Shown: in pieces, positions 63,688 through 64,000 of the stretch | How positions within the stretch are numbered: the first letter of the stretch is position 1 | How the letters are laid out: each line of letters starts with the position of its first letter | Notes under the pieces: generated by a model | Seen by the model: only the letters and a program-made list of their open reading frames with translations | Database searches by the model: none | Told to the model about the DNA's origin: nothing | Made by a program: the position numbers and the translations under genes | From: an uncultured Porphyromonadaceae bacterium | Lineage (GTDB): Bacteria; Bacteroidota; Bacteroidia; Bacteroidales; Muribaculaceae | Length of the DNA stretch: 64,000 nucleotides | NCBI GenBank assembly: GCA_947573485.1 | Contig: CANPGB010000009.1 | Coordinates: 44,768 to 108,767, forward strand | Direction: 5' to 3'

Positions 63688-63724
63688 GGCGAGGCTGTGT
63701 CACCCGACACAGCCTCGCCGTTTT
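63688..63724. terminator. Terminator of the surface protein gene
   Basis: A perfect 14-bp stem, GGCGAGGCTGTGTC (63688-63701) with its complement (63706-63719), ACCC loop, then TTTT. Shares the GAGGCTGTGTC core with the hairpin at 48013. Confidence 0.85.
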
Positions 63725-63751
63725 ATTATGAATCATGCCGAGGAGGGGAGG

Positions 63752-63968
63752 GCGTCCGTTAGGACGCAGAAATCCGGGCACGCCTCCGTCTGCGGCTACG
63801 GTGTGCCCGATGAGTATCAATACATATAGGTGTGCGTCCTTGCGTCTGAAAGACGCCGATTAATCCAGTAAACGGGCACGCCTCCGCCTACGGCTACGGT
63901 ATGCCCGAAGAGTATCATACATATAGGTGCTCATCCGCGCGTCCGCAGGACGCTGATTAATCCAGTAA
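63752..63968. repeat. Tandem composite repeat, about 98-bp period
   Basis: Hairpin boxes GCGTCC...GGACGC at 63752-63767, GCGTCT...AGACGC at 63842-63856 and GCGTCC...GGACGC at 63939-63953; the last two are followed by GATTAATCCAGTAA. Between them lie two units starting GGGCACGCCTCCG and continuing to ACATATAGGTG, beginning at 63776 and 63874. Same architecture as 50549-50660. No open reading frame. Confidence 0.8.
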
Positions 63969-63972
63969 CTTT

Positions 63973-63980
63973 TACCTTTG
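63973..63980 (+). promoter_or_regulatory. -7 element for a gene beyond the right edge
   Basis: TACCTTTG directly after the last repeat box. No TTTG at the standard distance; the repeat itself occupies that position. Confidence 0.45.
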
Positions 63981-64000
63981 CAGACGAGATTCAGAGTTAA

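Noticed and set aside
63776..63968. Tandem units considered as a CRISPR array
   Set aside because: Only two units with a 98-bp period, the repeated part is longer and more variable than a CRISPR repeat, and no cas gene is present.

Overview
The window looks like a chromosome segment of a Bacteroidales bacterium, most likely a gut Muribaculaceae/Bacteroides relative. The evidence is Bacteroidota-type promoters (TTTG, about 20 nt, TAnnTTTG) in front of many genes, DUF4493/PCMD lipoproteins, an outer-membrane beta-barrel TonB-type protein, a T9SS-like C-terminal sorting tail, a class I fumarase, DUF4491, and a GH32-MFS-fructokinase cluster like the Bacteroides fructan locus. No rRNA, tRNA, CRISPR array, prophage or intact insertion sequence was seen.

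Layout. 1-2282: end of a fructan/sucrose utilisation cluster (GH32 tail, MFS permease, fructokinase). 2283-4834: PAP2 phosphatase and an LTA-synthase-like sulfatase-fold transferase, a likely envelope pair. 4973-7778: an AT-rich island with its own promoter, holding a frameshifted transglutaminase-like gene, a secreted protein joining an RHS-core remnant to a class-3 lipase fold, and a small probable lipoprotein. 7860-10685: beta-barrel TonB-type protein. 10841-17726: serS/yqeY on the minus strand, then guaB and a parvulin/chaperone operon on the plus strand. 17835-19204: PspC/PadR pair behind a 43-bp near-palindrome. 19412-21857: GT4 glycosyltransferase and a short malic enzyme. 21936-27911: three DUF4493-type surface lipoproteins in one operon. 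28125-31383: acyltransferase, dicarboxylate-type symporter, TatC and TatA. 31488-42158: mostly housekeeping genes (fabD, TrmH-family methyltransferase, DUF4491, acyl-CoA ligase, hflX, transketolase, OmpA, fumarase). 42158-42399: MITE-like element. 42477-47990: large alpha-2-macroglobulin without thioester motif. 48133-48766: HepT-MntA toxin-antitoxin. 48873-50402: guaA. 50403-50769: repeat-rich gap. 50770-53788: two periplasmic proteins. 54382-60691: L25, pth, S4 protein, DEAD-box helicase, ychF, rhomboid, exonuclease-family protein. 60868-63658: a repeat-built surface protein with a T9SS-like tail. 63659-64000: tandem copies of the same composite repeat seen near 50.5 kb.

Most genes are housekeeping. 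The most novel part is the 5.0-7.8 kb island, which has the logic of a polymorphic-toxin remnant: RHS junction, lipase effector, candidate immunity lipoprotein. Three genes carry frame breaks near their 5' ends: near 5230, at a G7 tract at 53773, and at a CT run at 60885. Two of these lie in signal-peptide regions at simple repeats, so either phase variation or assembly indels could explain them. Coordinates of motifs were read by eye; family names come from recognised motifs, not from a database search.
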